Shown: piece by piece, positions 30,781 to 39,963 of the stretch
How the letters are laid out: the number at the start of each line of letters is the position of its first letter
How positions within the stretch are numbered: the first letter of the stretch is position 1
Assembly: GCA_009823395.1 (NCBI GenBank)
Contig: CM020516.1
Location: 9,862,001 to 9,926,000 of the forward strand
Origin: Thamnaconus septentrionalis
Taxonomy: Eukaryota > Chordata > Actinopteri > Tetraodontiformes > Monacanthidae
Direction: 5' to 3'
Length of the DNA stretch: 64,000 nucleotides
Translations under genes and position numbers: made by a program
The notes under the pieces: model-generated
The model's database searches: none
Told to the model about the DNA's origin: nothing
What the model saw: only the letters and a program-made list of their open reading frames with translations

Positions 30781-31493
30781 CTGAGGACGGAAGAGGAAGA
30801 GGAGGAGGAAGAGGAAGAGGGAGGAGGAGTCAAGGTTAATGTGTGTAAAATTCTATGGAAGAATTGTTGTTCATAATAATAAGTCCTTGGAAAGGTCTCT
30901 CTGCTGCTGCACTCAGATATGAATATCGTAAAGAATGAGAAATGCCAGTATTGTTGTGATACAGACGTCTTGGTTCAATACAGTCTGCATTTATCTTTTG
31001 TCAAGCTATGTTTTTTGTTTAAATAACTCAGTACATGTAATTCTGTATTATCAAAGAGCACATTTTTAAACGGTTATAACCTCACTAGATAAGTCTTGTC
31101 ACGTTGGCTTGAGCCCCACAAGTTTCGGATCAATTGTCATTCCACTGAGAAAAACCAATATGATCTTCGGAAGAAGGAGCAGGTTCAACAATCTGAAGTC
31201 TAAAAATAGAGCAGCGTGCAAAATCCCACAGCAAAAACACGAGCATAGTATAAAGCAGTGAAAGTAGAGCACTAGAAAATACAAATGACACATTTTGGAT
31301 GGGGGGTAGAGAGCAAATCCTCAATATCTACAGCAGGAAACCACCACCGAGCTCAGAGAGGAGCTGTAGAAGAAGAAGAGGTAGATGATGGAAACACCCT
31401 GCAGGGGGCGGCAGCGATACTTCCTCACGCTCATGCAAAGGGCGAGTTGATTTCACACGCTCTTACTTGACGGTGGACAAAACAAGCATCTGG
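30781..31493 (-). other. CD2 3' flank and intron before CD3
   Basis: No coding signal was found here. Directly before the CD3 acceptor, 30,783-30,828 is nearly pure purine on plus, which is a strong pyrimidine tract on the gene strand. Scanning by eye I find neither AATAAA nor ATTAAA on the gene strand between the CD2 stop and the CD3 acceptor. Confidence 0.6.
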
Positions 31494-33479
31494 CTAGAAC
31501 GCCGTGGAGTTTCCCTCCGACTCCGAGTCGGTGCCCGAAGTCGTCTGTGTTTCCCTGGACGCGGCCGAGCTGCTCTGGGAGGATTTGTCCGAGGAGATGG
31601 CGTCCTCGTCCACCTCAGTGATGGGCGACAGCCCGCCGTACATCTCCAGGGACGTGTCGCTGAGGCTTCTGACGTCGGTGCCGTACGGAGGCCCAGCAGT
31701 AGCGGCGGCGGGCGGAGAAGAGGGTCCTGGGTCAGCTGACCCTCCGTCGCTGAGCTCGCTGGTCGACTCTTTGCTCTCGTCAGCCGTCTCTGACTCGTCC
31801 TCTTCTTCGCTCTCCTCCGTTATCGTGTCCTCGGACCTGTAACTCCGGATGGACTTCTTCGAACGCTTGCTCCCCCTGGTGGACAGGGAACTGGCAGAAG
31901 TCTCCTCGCTAGTTATTGAACTCTGGTCGGTCACGTGACTGGCGGACAACGACCCTCCAGCGGACTCTGACCCGGACGCCGACGTCTTCTGGCTGGACCA
32001 GCGGGACGACGCGCTCTCACTTCCTGAAGCCGACTCTGCGTCGCTAGCCGTTCCTGTCCCAGACTCGGCCTCACTCAATTCCTCACCGGACTTCTCGGAG
32101 GTTGCCGCACTTCCGGACGACGACTTCAAGCTGGAGCCAGATATATATGTGTCACCGCTGCCTCTTCTGCTGCCACTCTCACTGTCACTTCTCGTGGCTT
32201 TACTACCGCTAGCACTGCCATTAATGCTGCTGCTAGCACTCCCGCTCCCGCTAGCGCTGCCACTGCCGCTCCCGCTAGAGCTGCCACTGCGGCTGCCACT
32301 TCCCTGGCTGCTGCCAGTGGCAGTACCGCTGCTGCCTGAAGCGCTGCTGCCTGAAGCACTACTACCTTTGCTGGCCTCGGTAGCTGAAGATTTCATGGAG
32401 GAGCGGGCAGAAGAACTGCTTCCTCTGGTGCTTCCAGAAGCCTCCTCCTCTTCCTCTTCTTCCTCGTCCGTCTCTTCACCAGACTCCTCCTCTGTTCCGG
32501 AACCCTTCCCTGTGCTCGTGTCTTTCTCGGTCGCTGTTCCTGTCCCGGATTCTGTCCCTTTCTCAGATTCAGACTCTTTGTCGGACTCCGACTCCTTCTC
32601 AGATTCGGACTCTTTCTCAGTTTCCGAACTTCCGGACTTGCTAGAGCCTGACCCTTTCTCCGACCCCGAGTCTCGTTCGGTCCCGGATTCTTTCTCGCTC
32701 ACTGATCCCTTCTCGGTTTCCTCTCCTTCTGACTTGGACTCTTCATCAGAGTCCCCTGGTTCTCCGTCAGGCTCTTCCTCAGAGTCCACGGTGCTTTCGT
32801 TGGCATCGTCCCGGTCCAAGTCCACTTTCAGATAATCTCTGTCAACGCTGCTTTTCTCTGAGGACTCGTCATCCGAGCCTTTCTCCTTACTGCTCCCACT
32901 AGTGCCTGCCTCCGGCTCGCTCTCTGTGACACTAATGGAGACTTTGGACTTCTTCTCATCCTCACTGGTGACTTGTGAAGACGCTTCCTCCCTCTCGCTG
33001 CCGGTGACCGAGCTACGACTTACGCTGCCCTGTGACTTCCGCCGCCGCTGCAACCTGTTCCCAAGGTTGATTTTCCTGAAAACTTTGCCGAGACGGCTCC
33101 GGGTATCTGATTTGCTGTCGATTGGTCCCGTGGGTGCCGGTCCATCACTCAAACTCTCCTGGCTGTCAATACGGCGGGCCGACATCAGTTTTGCATAATC
33201 CTTATCCTTCTTCCCGGCACCAAACATCTTCAACATCTTGGCTTTCTTCCATGGGGACGGGCCAGACGGACCAGCTGGCTGTTCTCCTCCCTTGGTACCA
33301 GCAAGAAGTTTGCTGAGTTTCATGACAGACTTCAGTCTCTTGGCAGCCTTGGAGCGATCGCCCGCCTCGGCTGGCTCGACTTGTTGGCTTTCATCCTCCG
33401 GCGGGACGTCCCTGAAAGCGACTCTCTTCGGTGGACCTCTGCCCCGCATTCCACCACGGCCCCTCATTCCGCCTCGACC
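31494..33479 (-). CDS. pcdh15: pcdh15 CD2 C-terminal exon, 661 residues, Ser/Glu-rich
   Basis: This single open exon enters in phase 0 after acceptor gtcgtag and ends TAG at 31,494. In order it holds an RG-rich start (GRGGMRGRGGMRGRGPP), basic stretches (AAKRLKSVMKLSKLLAG; WKKAKMLKMFGAGKKDKDYA; GKVFRKINLGNRLQRRRK), then an acidic part with DRDYLKVDLDRDDANESTVD, which resembles the mammalian CD2 text. Glu-Ser-Glu-Lys and Ser-Gly repeats follow. A less repetitive end contains GGLSPITEVDEDAISSDK and finishes GNSTAF, a T-x-hydrophobic PDZ-binding end. It is predicted to be largely disordered. In mouse the CD2 isoform is needed for tip links in mature auditory hair cells (recalled). The Met codons inside are not start sites. 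Confidence 0.92.
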   Translation of the reverse strand, partial: GRGGMRGRGGMRGRGPPKRVAFRDVPPEDESQQVEPAEAGDRSKAAKRLKSVMKLSKLLAGTKGGEQPAGPSGPSPWKKAKMLKMFGAGKKDKDYAKLMSARRIDSQESLSDGPAPTGPIDSKSDTRSRLGKVFRKINLGNRLQRRRKSQGSVSRSSVTGSEREEASSQVTSEDEKKSKVSISVTESEPEAGTSGSSKEKGSDDESSEKSSVDRDYLKVDLDRDDANESTVDSEEEPDGEPGDSDEESKSEGEETEKGSVSEKESGTERDSGSEKGSGSSKSGSSETEKESESEKESESDKESESEKGTESGTGTATEKDTSTGKGSGTEEESGEETDEEEEEEEEASGSTRGSSSSARSSMKSSATEASKGSSASGSSASGSSGTATGSSQGSGSRSGSSSGSGSGSASGSGSASSSINGSASGSKATRSDSESGSRRGSGDTYISGSSLKSSSGSAATSEKSGEELSEAESGTGTASDAESASGSESASSRWSSQKTSASGSESAGGSLSASHVTDQSSITSEETSASSLSTRGSKRSKKSIRSYRSEDTITEESEEEDESETADESKESTSELSDGGSADPGPSSPPAAATAGPPYGTDVRSLSDTSLEMYGGLSPITEVDEDAISSDKSSQSSSAASRETQTTSGTDSESEGNSTAF

Positions 33480-33650
33480 CTACGACAGTCATATTTAATT
33501 TAGCAACCTTTTCTTTTTAATGAAGTTAAAGTGTCAGAGGTTGACACCACGGTAATATTAATACATAGGGCGCACAACCTATGGAGACATTAAGCAGACA
33601 TTTCGAGACTGTCAAAAAGCATCAAGTTCAGGTGTAAGGAACGGTAATAC
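33480..33650 (-). other. Short intron between exon K and CD2
   Basis: This 171-bp intron has a weak donor GTATTACC and a T-rich acceptor ending gtcgtag. It is the shortest intron of the gene in this window. No repeats are seen in it. Confidence 0.8.
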
Positions 33651-33765
33651 CTCAGGGCCGCGAGGGCCGTAGTAATACCCATCATCCTCCATGATCACCT
33701 CTCCATACTCGTCGTACACAGGTGTGATCAGCCTCCTCTGACTGCCATACTGAGGAATGTCATAC
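33651..33765 (-). CDS. pcdh15: pcdh15 exon K: last exon shared by CD2 and CD3
   Basis: This 115-bp exon has acceptor ttcgacag, enters in phase 2 and ends in phase 0. It reads YDIPQYGSQRRLITPVYDEY, then GEVIMEDDGYYYGPRGPE. PQYGS-RRL and YDEYGEVI are conserved PCDH15 tail motifs. The donor GTATTACC is weaker than those of the other exons. This may matter because the choice between CD2 (171 bp away) and CD3 (about 2.9 kb away) is made here. Confidence 0.93.
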
Positions 33766-35198
33766 CTGTCGAATAATGGCACAAAAAAACCCTGATATGA
33801 CAAACGTACAGATGTCAAGATATTGCAATACTACTAGAGACAGCCTCACAATTTGTATTGCACCAATGACACTTTTGAGAATGTGTGATATTTTAACAAA
33901 GCGCCATGGACACATTCAGTTGGCCGTGGGTTTTGCATTTCTTCGTAAAAAAAAAAAAAATCACTGACAAAACTGGAGTGAGTGTAAAATGCAAATGCTT
34001 TTCCATGAATGAATATACAGCAGAGTGCATGTTTGTTCATCTTCATTAGAGGGTTGCAGAATTAATTTTGCAGATCCTTAAAACATGCTGAGACCTCAAC
34101 CTGTAAGAGGAAAATATAATAGCTCAGGGCTATTAACACACTGACAAGATATAAAAAAATACCCTCGTCCTAAATGCACCACTTTCTACTCTGTAGGGTG
34201 TTGTTGGCGACCTCGCTTTTATGAGAGGATATTCAAATGAGACTTTCTGAGCTCTTCGCCACTGGCAATTCGAGTTAAATACAAAAGTGTTTGTTTGTGG
34301 GTTTCTTTTGTGTTATATTTGTATTTATGGGGAAAACTGGTGGAGCATGACCCGATCAGAGTGTCGACTGGGTTTTTACAATTTTTTTTCCCACATTAGG
34401 CTGTGAACATTAGTGCGACGGATGGCCTCAATCGGTTTACATTATTAAGTCTAATCCGATTACACTTGTGATGCTCAAGTTTTAAAACAAACTTTGGGTG
34501 CAAACCACTGAAATAGAACGGGAGCAAGGCCGGCGTGAGTCAGCCTCGCTGAGCAACAGCCAAGGTAATTAGAGCTACAGGGGATGACAGCTCGGCCCGT
34601 GAGTAACCTCACTGGCAATTACACCACTGGATTTCAATACGGCCAATATTTTATAATTTGCCTGATTTTCTTGACAGCGATTTAAGCCTGCGAGGTGCTC
34701 GAGCTTCTCCTCCTGTTTTATCAAAATCTGCACACCAATTCCCCCGGGTGCCACAAGTCACCTGCTACTGAACGGCAGCATTTAATGAACATCGATTTCT
34801 CGGCAGCTGCTACAGCTTTGAGTTCCACAGTTTTTTTTTCCCCTCTTAAGACCATATGGGCCAAGAAGGAGGAGAGCCTAAATACCCTTCATCCATTTAA
34901 TCGTGGGAAAAGACTTTTCACAGTCTCAGGTGTCTTGACTCACGGCGGCATAATTGATCTCATTTGATACGGAGTGAAAGGTTAAATGCTGAGATGTTCA
35001 AGTGAGAGGGCAGCACTACTTATGCTGATAATGCTTTCTTTCAAAAAAAAAAATCTTTATAATGTATTCCTCCTCCCGAGTCTGTTAAGTTTAGAACAAA
35101 TAAAGCCGCGCTGATGAAATGTATTATCATGAAACACGATCAATTCCTCTGATTTCTGGCGAGACTAACAGGAGGCGGACGCCGGGCCGCACGCTCAC
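33766..35198 (-). other. Intron between exons J and K
   Basis: This is 1.4 kb of AT-rich sequence with short A runs (33,947-33,960; 35,043-35,052). I recognise no exon, RNA gene or repeat family in it. Confidence 0.7.
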
Positions 35199-35272
35199 CC
35201 TTGGTCGTAATTATAGTAGTCCTGCGTGTAGTAGTCCTGGCCCGGGTCAATACCCGACTCCATGGAGAGCTC
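35199..35272 (-). CDS. pcdh15: pcdh15 exon J: tyrosine-rich cytoplasmic segment
   Basis: This 74-bp exon has acceptor atttgcag and donor GTGAGCG, entering in phase 0 and leaving in phase 2. It reads ELSMESGIDPGQDYYTQDYY and then NYDQG. This is very close to the mammalian segment ELSMESGIDPGQ-YY. The tyrosines are plausible phosphorylation or SH2-type sites (inference). It is used only on the path to CD2 or CD3. Confidence 0.94.
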
Positions 35273-36081
35273 CTGCAAATTGGAGAGGCAGAGAGAAAGA
35301 GAGAAATTACTCAGCACTTCTTGCAGAGAGACAGCAGAGCAGCGACAAGCGTTGGAGGGGTTAGTGTGGCGTGGCTGCAGCCCTGTGAAATAGGAGGAGC
35401 AGGAGTGGCTCTACCTCAGGTCTCAGAAGAGATGGCCTCAGCAGCTGCTGTTGCTGCCAAAGATTGTTACAGAGGAGAGGATGAAGCGATGCGAGGAGAG
35501 AGAAGGGCCAGGAGAGAAACAAAGACGAGGAAGAATCAGATTTACAGTCAGAAAATGCAAGATTTTTTTTTTTGTATACCCATGTTTTACAACAGAGGTG
35601 GGGGGGAGGGGCCAGAAAAGAAGGGAAGATTAAGGAATGCAAAGGGAAATCAGAAATTGCAACGGCAGCGAAAACTCGTCTCATGACTGATGATAAAAAA
35701 ATGCTTTCAAGCCACAGAGTGCCAGATGGAGGCGCTTTGTTTATTCCCCAATTCTTTATATTGTTTTTACCAGGGGGGAAAAAAAATGGAAAGAAAAAAG
35801 TCATCAAAATGCTTATCTGCTTTTTGACAGCAGATAAATAAAAACAGCCTTTGAATCACACCTGAACTGTAACGTCAGTGTCAGAGGTCCTATCGACAGC
35901 ATCTCACCCTGATGTCATTTCTGTTTTCCATCAAGTGCGTCGCAAGATAAGAATAATGGGCAGCCTCAGGCGCGGCCAAAAAAAAAAAAGAAAGAAAAAG
36001 AAAGAAAGAAATCGTGGCACAACAGATTAAAAAAACAAAAACAAAACAACAACCAAACGAATGCAGGCAGGAAGTGCTCAC
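35273..36081 (-). other. Intron between exons I and J
   Basis: This is about 0.8 kb, purine-rich on plus around 35,280-35,530 and 35,590-35,660, so pyrimidine-rich on the gene strand. Nothing else is recognised. Confidence 0.7.
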
Positions 36082-36103
36082 CTGTCTGCCGTAGCCTCGC
36101 CTC
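36082..36103 (-). CDS. pcdh15: pcdh15 exon I: 22-nt microexon (RRGYGRQ)
   Basis: The exon lies between acceptor cgtcacacag and donor GTGAGCAC. With AT from exon H it reads Met-Arg-Arg-Gly-Tyr-Gly-Arg-Gln and ends in phase 0, exactly what exon J needs. Its length is not a multiple of three, so it must be included for the CD2 and CD3 routes to stay in frame. The peptide resembles the mammalian tail at this place as I recall it. Confidence 0.85.
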
Positions 36104-38708
36104 CTGTGTGACGCAGAGGGAAAGAAACGAGAGAGAACAATGAATGTGAATTCTCGAGGGCATCTCCAGTGCTTTCAGATAAATGGAAGGCTAAGTCTTC
36201 AGGGCTAACGTGTCTGTCTACAAACTGCTGACCAGGAAGAAAAGGACAACTTTACTTACTTTGCATTTTCTTGTACTAACCTACAGAGTTTTTGTTTTGT
36301 TTTATTTTTTATTCTAAAGAGACCCGAGGGCCTTTCGTGCGATCACGCTGGCCTTGGGTGCCCTCGCCATCCTACACTGTCTAATCTAAATGGGAAGAAA
36401 AGGCTGGGAACATTACAATTTGAACACAATTTGCATTTCCTTGTAAAAGAAAACAAACACAGGACTCAAGTTCTGATTTCTTTGGAATGGATGACATGTT
36501 CACGGCATCAGCAGCCATTTCACTTCATCACACCTCAGATAGCTGCTCCTGAGGGCAGCAGTAGTAAAAAATCAAAAACAAAATAAACAGGAGGCATTAA
36601 CAGGATCACAAGCGGGCAAGTGGAACCTTTGTGGAGAGCCTCGTAAATTATGACGACTTCCACACTCAGATATATGGCCAAACGATGATGTGAGCTTCCT
36701 CTGGAGAGCCGTAATCTGTTATTATGGGCAGGTACCAGGGGGACAAGGTAGAGCCATATGGCCACACCTCCCAGTGGAGAGCTTGACGGGGGTGGGGGAT
36801 CTGATGGATGACCCGCTGGTGCGGCAGCTAGCGACTCCTGCCTCGCGCCAAGACAAAGAGAAATGGCTCCAAGGACGGCGGCCACAGGAGGTTTGCACAA
36901 GTGGAGGCGGGAAAAGATGAGACGGAGAGAAAGAAAGAAGAAAAACACGCTGCTTGAGATACTGTCGTTAACGGCCCTTCTGGCAAACGTGTGGGTGCGA
37001 CACACAAGTTGCCAATATATTTGTCGGTTTGTCTGCGGCGAGGAGCTGGTCAACTCTTTTTCAGCCCAAAGTCAAACAACAGCGGGCCAAACATCAGCCG
37101 CCACCGTAGAGTTCAACGTTCCCATCAGGACGTTCAGCTTACGGCCATCAAACTGCTCCATCAGCACCGCGGCTGGAATCTTTGTTTGATGAATGAGCCA
37201 GAAGAAAAGCAAACACTAGCGACAGACAGCCGCTATGTTTGCAGCCAAACCTCTTCTTGGGAACCTCAAGAAACACACACACAAAAAAGAAAACAAAAAA
37301 AAAAAAAAACAAGGCGCATATGGACTCACAGATGGTTTGGAGGACACTGTCAATGAGGCCGCGGCCGATTTGGCAGGGATAACTGGAGGTACGCAAGCCG
37401 TTAACTTAACAGCCTAACGTTAGCTGCGGCAAAACTTCCTGTCGTGCAGTTTTATATCGGCCGTAACGGCCAATCAGCTGCGTCGCAGCGGAGGCGGTTT
37501 CAGTCTGTGGCTCAGCACAGGTGCATTGAAAAGCAAACAAACAACAAAATAGTATATTATTTTTGAAGATAAACACAGCAGCTTGGAAGCGGCAACGTCC
37601 TCGTGTAGTTTGGAACACGCGTCTCTTTTGTACAGTGAGTCCGAACTGCAGAGCGCGACTATATGACAGGTTCACTCCTGCTGCTGCTGCTGCTGCTGCT
37701 GGTCGCCATCATCGCACAAAGACATCTGTGTGATATCCGCAAGTGGCTCCGCTTCAACTGTGCGCGAGGCTGAGTCAGCCAAGCGGAGACGTCAGATGTC
37801 CCTTGACCATCCGACAGCTGGTCAACGGCTCAGGAAGTGACACTGAACGAGACGCGGCCCGACACTAAAACGCATCGTGTGGCTCAATATTGGGCCCAAA
37901 CCTGGAATAAAACATGCAGCGTCTGCACAGCTTTGCTTCCCATGAGCGGAGGCAGTGTAGGAGTGGCTTCCGTGTTCCGGCGGTAAAAGCAACTAAAGTT
38001 CGGACCAATTGTTGGGAAAAGTTGGACATTTTGATGACACTCAAAATGACGGATCTCCTGTGAGGACTTTAAGCTGCTACTCAGCGGCATATTTGACATT
38101 TTGAGAGTTGACTGACAGAAAAGTCGTGAAGAGAGATTGGGGGAAAATTGTTTCAAACTCAGCTTTTTTTATTCGTTTTTTGATATTTATCAAAATATGT
38201 GAAATGCTTTCATTCTTTTTTCGCCCCGCACCCATTGATGAGTCATCGCTCGCGACACCAAAGACTTGATTGCAATGCAGGAGAAACCAGCCTGAAGTCC
38301 GCCAGCATCATTGCCATTAGCATTATCATCATTTTCGACAAGAGATTACCACATGCGGCGAGCACGGAATACAGAATTAGCAGGCATTCAATCTGCCTAT
38401 CAGGGGAATGAGCGATGAATCAAACATTAAATTGCTCGGCTAGCGAGAATACCAAGACCGGCTGCCTTTGGGCATGAAAGGTGGGATGAACACATAAAGG
38501 GTACAAGGTGGTGAGACCGAGAGGGGGTAGGAGTTTAACAAAAAAAAAGAAAGCCAAGAAATGAAGTAGGGACAGAGGTCGCATTGCAATGAGTGAAAAA
38601 GAAGGAAATAGAATCTCCCGAGATCCACGAGGAAGGATTAAAAAGACGGCTTAAGGATTGAAAAGTATTAGAGGCAACTACTGAGGGTGAGGAAGTGCGA
38701 GGGAGGGA

Positions 38709-38716
<8 letters not shown>

Positions 38717-38763
<47 letters not shown>
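38717..38763. repeat. (GA)n microsatellite
   Basis: Pure GA dinucleotides. Confidence 0.97.
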
Positions 38764-38765
<2 letters not shown>

Positions 38766-39569
38766 GACAAATGGGAGAAGCAGAAGGTCGGAGAGGCTGC
38801 GGTTGGAAAGCAGAGGATAACAGTAGCTGACAGTCCCACAGGCAGCCGCCCTGGTTAATGATTGATTGGTTCTTTAATTAGCCTTTTCCAGCGCGCAGCC
38901 CGGCAACACAGCGCCTACTTTATCACGCTGGGAGAATCTCGGCAGACATGTGAACAGACAGCTCCCCCAGCGCTCGGCCGTCTCCATCCCACACCGGCCT
39001 GCCGGGGGGAACGCCGAAGGTGTCTGCGCTGGCGCTCCGGCCCGAGATAAGAAAATGTTTCCAATTAGAAGTGGAGAATGTCGATGTCTGAGGATAACGC
39101 CGATGAGTTTATTTGCATGCAAGGTTGATTCCAGGGGATGGTAACTGGCGCATGTGGTTTTTTTTTCTTTTTTTTTCTTCTCTCATTTTCTGCGTGCGTT
39201 ACTTCCTGTTGAGGGTCGGGGTTCGTGTGATGGCAATTCATTGAAACAACGCCGTGAATATGTTTTAATCATGTACTATTTAATAAGGTGCCGAGAACCT
39301 TGGGAGAAAATTTGCATATCTTTTGGAGATTTTTAATGTTTATGCTAATTTCCACCATTTTGGAGGAAGAAACCGTTTAACAACATTTTCCAGTTTTGCA
39401 AGCCCGTCTCCGACATTCAGGCTCTCATCTTGCAGAAGAGGACAAGGAACAAATTAAAAAAAAAAAAAAAAAACTGCAGCCAGCGCGAAGCGGGAACAGA
39501 GCTGTGGGCTGTGAGATTTGTATGTTTGCTCGTCATTATGCTACTTTAAATCAATTATGGCTCGTAAAG

Positions 39570-39575
39570 TTTAAT
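39570..39575 (-). terminator. Possible polyadenylation signal ATTAAA for CD1
   Basis: TTTAAT on plus is ATTAAA on the pcdh15 strand, about 390 bases past the CD1 stop. It is the first common signal variant I see there. The hexamer is short enough to occur by chance. Confidence 0.25.
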
Positions 39576-39963
39576 GCTACGCTTATAAACTGGTAAAACA
39601 CACTAAAACTATTAAAAAATGGACTTCAATGCAAATTTAGGGGCCTTATTTAACACTGATGTCAAGCAGTCCAGATGGTGGCAACAAGCTAAGCAAAGCT
39701 AATACTGTAAAAAAAAAAAAAAGCCCCACATACTGTCGAGGTACGAGGTATGAGTCCACACTGTTGAACTGACCGTGTTCATTTGGCTGGATAGTAAAAT
39801 ATGATTTCCCACATGAAACCACCTCATTAAAAAAAGCACTTTGTACATGCAAAACAAGAACAGAAAAGACAAGAGCAGAAAAGTGAAGCATGAACATGGA
39901 TGAAGTGAAATAAAAGTGTAAAAGTTCACAACAAAGGAGAAGAGGAAGAGGAAGTTGGAGACG

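Larger units (their letters stand above)
36104..39963 (-). other. CD1 3' flank and intron before exon I
   Basis: This 3.9-kb stretch holds the CD1 3' UTR, whose end is not determined, and then intron. It contains a CTG run (about 37,676-37,702), a GA microsatellite (38,717-38,763) and a TAACGTTAGC-type palindrome at about 37,416. No coding exon is recognised. Confidence 0.6.

Noticed and set aside
30031..30876. 281-codon open frame on plus
   Set aside because: It is antisense to the CD3 exon, whose minus-strand reading matches PCDH15.
32149..32835. 228-codon Leu/Pro/Ser frame on plus
   Set aside because: Shadow of the Ser/Glu repeats of the CD2 exon on the opposite strand.
31494..33467. Independent 657-residue protein starting at an internal Met
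   Set aside because: It is the CD2 terminal exon. The coding frame continues four codons upstream to a splice acceptor in the phase of exon K, so the Met is not a start.
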